Assembly (NCBI GenBank): GCA_030704615.1
Contig: CM060731.1
Span: forward strand, 31,994,001 to 32,058,000
DNA: 64,000 nucleotides
Direction of reading: 5' to 3'
Source: Takakia lepidozioides
Lineage: Eukaryota > Streptophyta > Takakiopsida > Takakiales > Takakiaceae
Both the position numbers and the translations under genes were made by a program. The notes under the pieces were generated by a model. The model searched no databases, was not told where the DNA came from, and saw only the letters and a program-made list of their open reading frames with translations. Below, in pieces: positions 59,001 to 64,000 of this stretch (positions are counted from its first letter, which is position 1; every line of letters begins with the position of its first letter).

Positions 59001-62000
59001 ACACCAGAATAGTCATCAAACATCAACTCTTCTGACGAATTCTCTATACCTCTTACAAAAGAAGTAGACATACTGGACGCCTTACTACATACCCCCTCAA
59101 GATCTAACTGAAAAAGTAGGTTGACTTGTGAAACAAATGAACATAGGTACTTCAAAAAAGGCAGAAAACATTTTGAAGTTGGTCTATCTTCATGCCACTC
59201 ACCGAAAGGATGTCAGCAGTTTGCCCGTCAGGAGCTGAAGTTACCAAAAGGCTGGCAACTGATGATATTCCATGTGCCCCTTTAAAGACACCCAAGCCTT
59301 GTAGCTGAACTGGTAAACCCAAGTTATCTCTGACAGCAGATTTGTCTTTGCAGTGAAGCAAAGATCTTGGAAAGGAAAAGGACACTAGGTTTCCACGCTG
59401 GTCCCCACACACAAGCAGCTGCAGAGAATGCCCCATACAAGGTGTAAGCAATAACTAACAAGGTAATAGCAACTTTCAATAGTAGCCACAGCAAATTTCA
59501 TGCCGAGGACTCCACTTTTCCCATTGCCATCTCATTTGATTATATGCTAAAATCAAACCAATCAAGTCATTATCATGACAAAGTATAAAAAAGAACCTTT
59601 TCCTGTTTTGTGATACACTTGCTGTGGGAAACATGTCACCAATAATCTCATACCTGCTGCGAGGGACACACATCTAAGCACACAATCCGTGCATGCAAGG
59701 GAGATCTGCAGACCGCCAATAGCAATGCTTGTCGCTGCAAACCCTGCTCCTGTTCCAAGTCGGACAACGTCATGGTATCCTCAGTTGTCTCCAAATTTTC
59801 CAAAAACCACACCCGTACAAGTCCTCTCGGATCTGTGGAGAAGACATACCTGCAAAAATGGGATAACCGAACAGCATCTCTGAGCAATGCACAGACCCGG
59901 GAGAGCTCAGCCTATTATGTGGTCATGCAAGGAAATGAAGCCCTACTGACCTTGGTTACAAGGCTACTTCTGATAAACTCCAGTGAGTGACTCTATGCCA
60001 TCCCAGGCAAATGAGATACTATCCATAGTAGTCAAATTGGAGAAAAATGTGTGCCATAGACTGACTGATTCGTAAGCCTGCAAGCGGTCAGTTACCCCTT
60101 CAGATTACAGGGAACTTGCAAAGCCTGTCTAGCCATTCTAGTGCATGGCTCAGTTTGCTGAGTCTTGTCAGCGACAATGCTATTTACATCATAAAGAGCA
60201 ATACCTTCTCCCCAAAGCTTGGCACCAAAAGACTCCAAGTAGCTGTCTCTCATGATCAGCCAGCCAAGCACACTGCCAGAGCACGGAAGGTTGAACTCCA
60301 GTAGCCTGTATTCCTAATACCGTCACTATGCCTAATCCATTGCCGAATGCCACAATCTCATCCGCTGCCCAAGAATCATCATCATAGTCAGTCGTAACGT
60401 TGGCCACTGTTGTAACTAACACATCCATGCACACAATTGGCCCCTCTACATCTCCCTCGGTGAGACTTGCCCAGGCATGCTCTCCTGACTCCAGCAAGCT
60501 CAATTGATGGATATGGCCTTGATTGGTAGCAACATAGAGAGTCCTGGGCCCTGAGAGGCGGAGACATCGCACATACTCGCTATCGCTGTTCCATCGCACA
60601 TGCACACACCACCACTAACAGTACTGATTCAATTTTTCAATGTGATCTCATCTCAGAATAAAATTTATGTCTTCCTCAAATTTGTAACCTTTTGCAAGTC
60701 AGGTATTTCTGTCTGACCAATCACGGGCAACAAGTTGTGTACAAGCCATTGCCCAAAAATAACAATATCAAACAGCAACTCTGCCATCAATTGCACTAAG
60801 CACACTACTAACTAAAACTCGAGACCACCAAATACCACAATTCCTGAGACTGAAGTTCTGGGTGAGTTGGGATGGTTTTAAGATAAAAGTTACTCTGGAT
60901 GACATGTAGATGACATGTACTAAACCCTTTGTCATTCAACATTGTAAGTTGATTGAGCTGCTTAAAAATCTATGGGATACATACTTTCTTACATTATTAC
61001 TTTCCAACCTAGTTGTAGACAGAATGTACTAATCCTCCCGGCGGGAAACTAATCCTCCCAGAACCCCACACCCACCAGGGTTTAGGTTATTCCAGCTCGG
61101 CTCAGCTACACTTATTTCCAACAACTGTTATTAAGGCACTTAAAGAGGCAGTTGTCCCCGCATACAAACTCAACAACCCGGTTGACAGGGTTATTGCTTT
61201 TAGTTATATAGCCATGCGTTTACCACAAAATGACATGCTTGGGGATGTGCAGGGGACAGGAGGCTTCCGCCCGTCACTCTGGGCTGCGGGGATAGTTGTA
61301 GATAGAAACCTATTGAAAAATTCCCCTCACTAAAATATGGCAATGCCTTGCTGTTGTGGATCTGCAGTTTTCCACTTTGTATCATGAACTTCTTTGGAAA
61401 GATCTTTCCAGTCCAAGAAACCACAAATTACTTGATCCCACTGTGCAAACCCTGCCCGTAATCAGACGAAAGTGATGAAAGTGACATCATTCTCCATCAG
61501 GCGATTACCTATCCATGGACTTGAAGTCACCCTGACCAAGAACATTTGGCCCTTGAAGAGAGACGGAGAAAACCTCAGTGTTCAGCAGTGTATTCTGTCT
61601 TTGTGAAACCTCTGTCTTCTCTCCATGCCCCCTGACATGCACCTTTGCAGCCAACTGGACTAGTGACTGAACTTTGATGGAGGTATCAGCTCCGGCTGTC
61701 ACAAGTGTTGCAGTTTCCTTGTCATACACACACCGCCAAATTCCACGCCCTCTGCCACATTCACATCATACTTGATAGTAACTATAGATCTTTGTCATCA
61801 AAACAGATCTTTTGCGATTCCCAGTCCACAGCCCTGGTTAAAAGATAATTTTGAGGTTTCTTGGAGCCCTTCATATGTCAGGCGTCCTGGGCTTTCCCTG
61901 CATTTTCTTGTTGTTTAATAGTTCTCTCTCTCGTGGACATTATAAAGTACCATTTCATTTCATTTCATTTCTTATGTCTGTCTTTGTCCTTTGTCTACAG

Positions 62001-63635
62001 TGTCATTCTACTGTATTTCATGGGCCTCTCAGCCACCTGTGGACGTAATATATTGTCTCTCGCAGTCTACTTATAACAATTATTTCTTTGTCTTCCTATC
62101 TCTCTCTCTCTCTGTGGAGAGGCTACGGCAAATGAGAAGGGCTATCTAGAGGATATCTGCAAAACCGAACTAAGTGTTTATATCAAGGTTAGTCACACTA
62201 CGGGAGTGAGCCCCTCACAAAGGTAGTGTAATTCCCTATGTTCCGTCCAAACGGGGGGTCTATGGCCACAAGGCTATAGCAAACAAAGTCTTATAACTAC
62301 ATTCTCATCGTCTTTAGGCGACATTAGCTTTACTTTGATGTGGGTTTTCTTCGATAAGAGAAGAGAATTGAGCATACAAAAGACTTACGTGTGACCTGTA
62401 AAATTTGCCAAGGGATAGCCCTCAGGTGTCCACACACGGCATGTACAGTCCTCGCTGGCAGTGATCAGCAGCTAGGCCCCCACCTCAACCCCATCATATA
62501 GCCTCCCATTAGTTGGCTCTACTGTGGATATCACAGTCTGCAAGGTCTCAGGTCAACCAACAAGATACTGATAAACAATGGTGCTCACTTTGTCAGCAAT
62601 GTGGCAGTCCCAGACGCGGCCTCCATGCCCATACAGCACTGGCCCTGCTTGCACACACATGTCCCCTGACCATGGACCTTCATTACAAGTGGGACTTTTT
62701 AAGGAACTGGAACTCCATATACGAACACTGCCATAACCACCAGAGACAGAAAATGCTTTAAAGGTACTGCAGCATACTCCTGGAGAAGGTGTATTCATGG
62801 CCTTTGGAACTAAACCAAGAGGAGGGAGTGGGATGTGAAGACCTAGTGTGTAGAGCTAATAGTACCACATGACAAACGTTGCAGACAATCAAGCATTGAA
62901 TGACACAACCGCGAGGCTCTCAAATAAATTGCTGTGAAGTGAACTACACATTTTTTACCACATATAACAGAAAGTACAAAGTGTAATCATGTTTGAAACC
63001 CAGCTAAGGTAAAAGATGACTGTGAATAGAGCAAACCTGCGGTCATCAGAAGCTGAAGCAAGGTGGAGTCCATCATCAGACCAAGCCATGCGATGAATGG
63101 AGCCTTCATGCCCCACCAGCTCTTGCAGGGGTTGGGCAGTCTGTACCCATAATAGAGAGTTGTCTCCTTTCCCATCTGCAATCTCAGCCAGCATCCTCTG
63201 ATCTTGCTGCTCTTCCCCTTCACCCCTAGTCTCCAGCTTAGCAAATCCCCTGAGTACCTCAACTGCCACCATGGATGCTTGGCTTCCCAGTTTCCATATA
63301 AGCACCTACAGGAACCATCCCCCAGGTTGATCACATTACACCGTTGTGATCTGTTCATGAGGGTGTAGACACAAACAGCACCTCTTACTCAAGCTAGTTC
63401 TACCTTCTGATGTACCTAGGAAGACACCTATACTGGTGAAGACGCATTTATGAACAGGGATCAAAACTATGATGTGTTGAAGGGTCATGTTCCCCCAAAA
63501 TGCAGCCAAGGGACTAATTCCTAAAGTCATCAGAAGCAGCAGATAGACTGACCTTGTTGAAGATAGTTCCTGCAGCTACCTGCAATGTCTCGATAGAGAC
63601 ACCCCATAGCCTCAGCGAGTACAATAAGCTCCTTT
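53048..63635 (-). CDS. WDR6: WDR6-like WD-repeat protein, tRNA 2'-O-methyltransferase partner (N-terminus outside window)
   Basis: Eighteen exons on the minus strand: 63635-63553, 63305-63037, 62727-62589, 62471-62389, 61751-61509, 60585-60205, 59849-59654, 59418-59203, 58806-58567, 58363-58271, 57638-57343, 57116-56337, 56098-56018, 55409-55324, 55169-54372, 54065-53967, 53681-53453, 53141-53048. Phases agree throughout, giving about 1,468 residues. Landmarks shared with plant WDR6: LRLWGVSIETLQVAAGTIFN, GHTGRGIWRCVYD, SDSEYVRCLRL, LLGVFWCQALGRR, CGGWRRPHS, SGATDGSIAVWN, GVWTDGMWVFSTGLDQRIRCW and the final HYRIVVAGRGMQILDF. WDR6 works with FTSJ1/Trm7 in 2'-O-methylation of tRNA wobble base 34 in the cytosol. 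Relative to Arabidopsis (about 1,300 residues) it has long charged inserts in exons 57116-56337 and 55169-54372. The start codon lies right of the window or in an exon I could not place. Confidence 0.93.
62115..62310 (+). mobile_element. LINE 3' fragment in a WDR6 intron
   Basis: Shares TCTAGAGGATATC, CCCCTCACAAAGGTAG, and TATGGCCACAAGGCTA followed by GCAAACAAAGTCTTAT with the LINE tail at 43665-43835, with scattered differences. It lies in the intron between WDR6 exons 62471-62389 and 61751-61509. A CT-rich microsatellite (62094-62115) precedes it. Confidence 0.7.
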
Positions 63636-64000
63636 CTGTGGACCAAAGAAAGAATTTGTGTTATATTTTTCCTTAGATTTTCAAAACTTACATGTCCCGG
63701 TAATCAGATGCGACGGAAGACACGAACCCACTTGCAGGATGGTTGACAACGGACAAACCTATGGCTTTTGGACAAAACCTCAAGGGGAGTGGAAGCTATC
63801 TACAGAGAGGGGGAGTATTGCAATTGTGCTATACAGGTGCACTGAAAGCTCTGCTTTTCCATCTCTTTATCCACATGTGTCAGTCTCAACACTCTCCAAA
63901 TACGTTGTCTGTCAGTATATCTCATGTGACAATAAACAGTGTTGTTCAAAAGAATGCCAGACCTTTCTTCCACAGGCTCTCCTCTGGCGCTAGCAGACCT
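63636..64000. other. Probable WDR6 intron, no exon placed
   Basis: The acceptor of exon 63635 (TTGGTCCACAG on the minus strand) shows this is intron at its near end. The N-terminal coding exons, including the usual YLGEISAL-type start of the family, were not found here. The 111-codon plus ORF at 63658-63993 is not supported. Confidence 0.5.

Overview
The window is nuclear DNA of a streptophyte, a land plant or charophyte alga with a large repeat-rich genome. The evidence is an intron-rich INTS2 gene and WDR6 gene, a plant-type lipase in nine exons, and a nucleus-encoded plastid ribosomal protein S17 with a transit peptide. The species cannot be fixed from this sequence. A spore-bearing plant or charophyte is as plausible as a seed plant.

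Layout. (1) 1-31,175 is a nest of transposons. A Ty3/gypsy family is present as copy A (minus strand: gag decay 1-2,609, LTR 2,674-3,536), copy B (plus strand: RNase H/integrase decay from 3,541, an ORF in the env position ending at 24,442, polypurine tract, 3' LTR 24,482-25,664) and copy C (minus strand: RT, protease, gag, PBS and truncated 5' LTR, 25,665-31,175). A 726-bp solo LTR of another element, with a perfect 5-bp target duplication, sits inside the C protease. (2) Inserted in copy B is a 14.8-kb Mutator-like DNA transposon at 7,139-21,957. It is flanked by a 12-bp direct repeat and has inverted ends rich in ATGAGC. (3) 31.2-34.5 kb is intergenic and holds a tRNA-derived SINE. (4) 34.5-64 kb is the host gene block: alpha/beta-hydrolase lipase (+), plastid RPS17 (+), a LINE 3' remnant, INTS2 (-) and WDR6 (-, N-terminus beyond the window).

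The notable system is the Mutator-like element. It carries a SWIM-zinc-finger DDE transposase on the minus strand. Divergent from it is an 11-exon gene on the plus strand for a roughly 1,400-residue protein that joins a ParB-like domain to a beta-class N6/N4-type DNA methyltransferase fold, a domain order typical of phage and bacterial proteins. Between the two genes lie about 31 copies of a palindrome (AAATGCGGYRCCGCATTT core) spaced about 53 bp apart. Downstream of the methyltransferase gene is a second array, ending in seven copies spaced exactly 32 bp. These spacings are close to five and three turns of B-DNA, so the palindromes would lie on one face of the helix. More copies sit in three methyltransferase introns and near the ends. 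A working model (inference) is that the palindrome is the site for the transposase, the methyltransferase or another element-encoded DNA-binding protein, giving a methylation-linked self-regulated or self-marking transposon.

The host genes are ordinary, and their exon models close in frame. INTS2 is 12 exons and about 1,336 residues. The lipase is 9 exons and 487 residues. WDR6 has 18 exons visible, about 1,468 residues, with the N-terminus missing.
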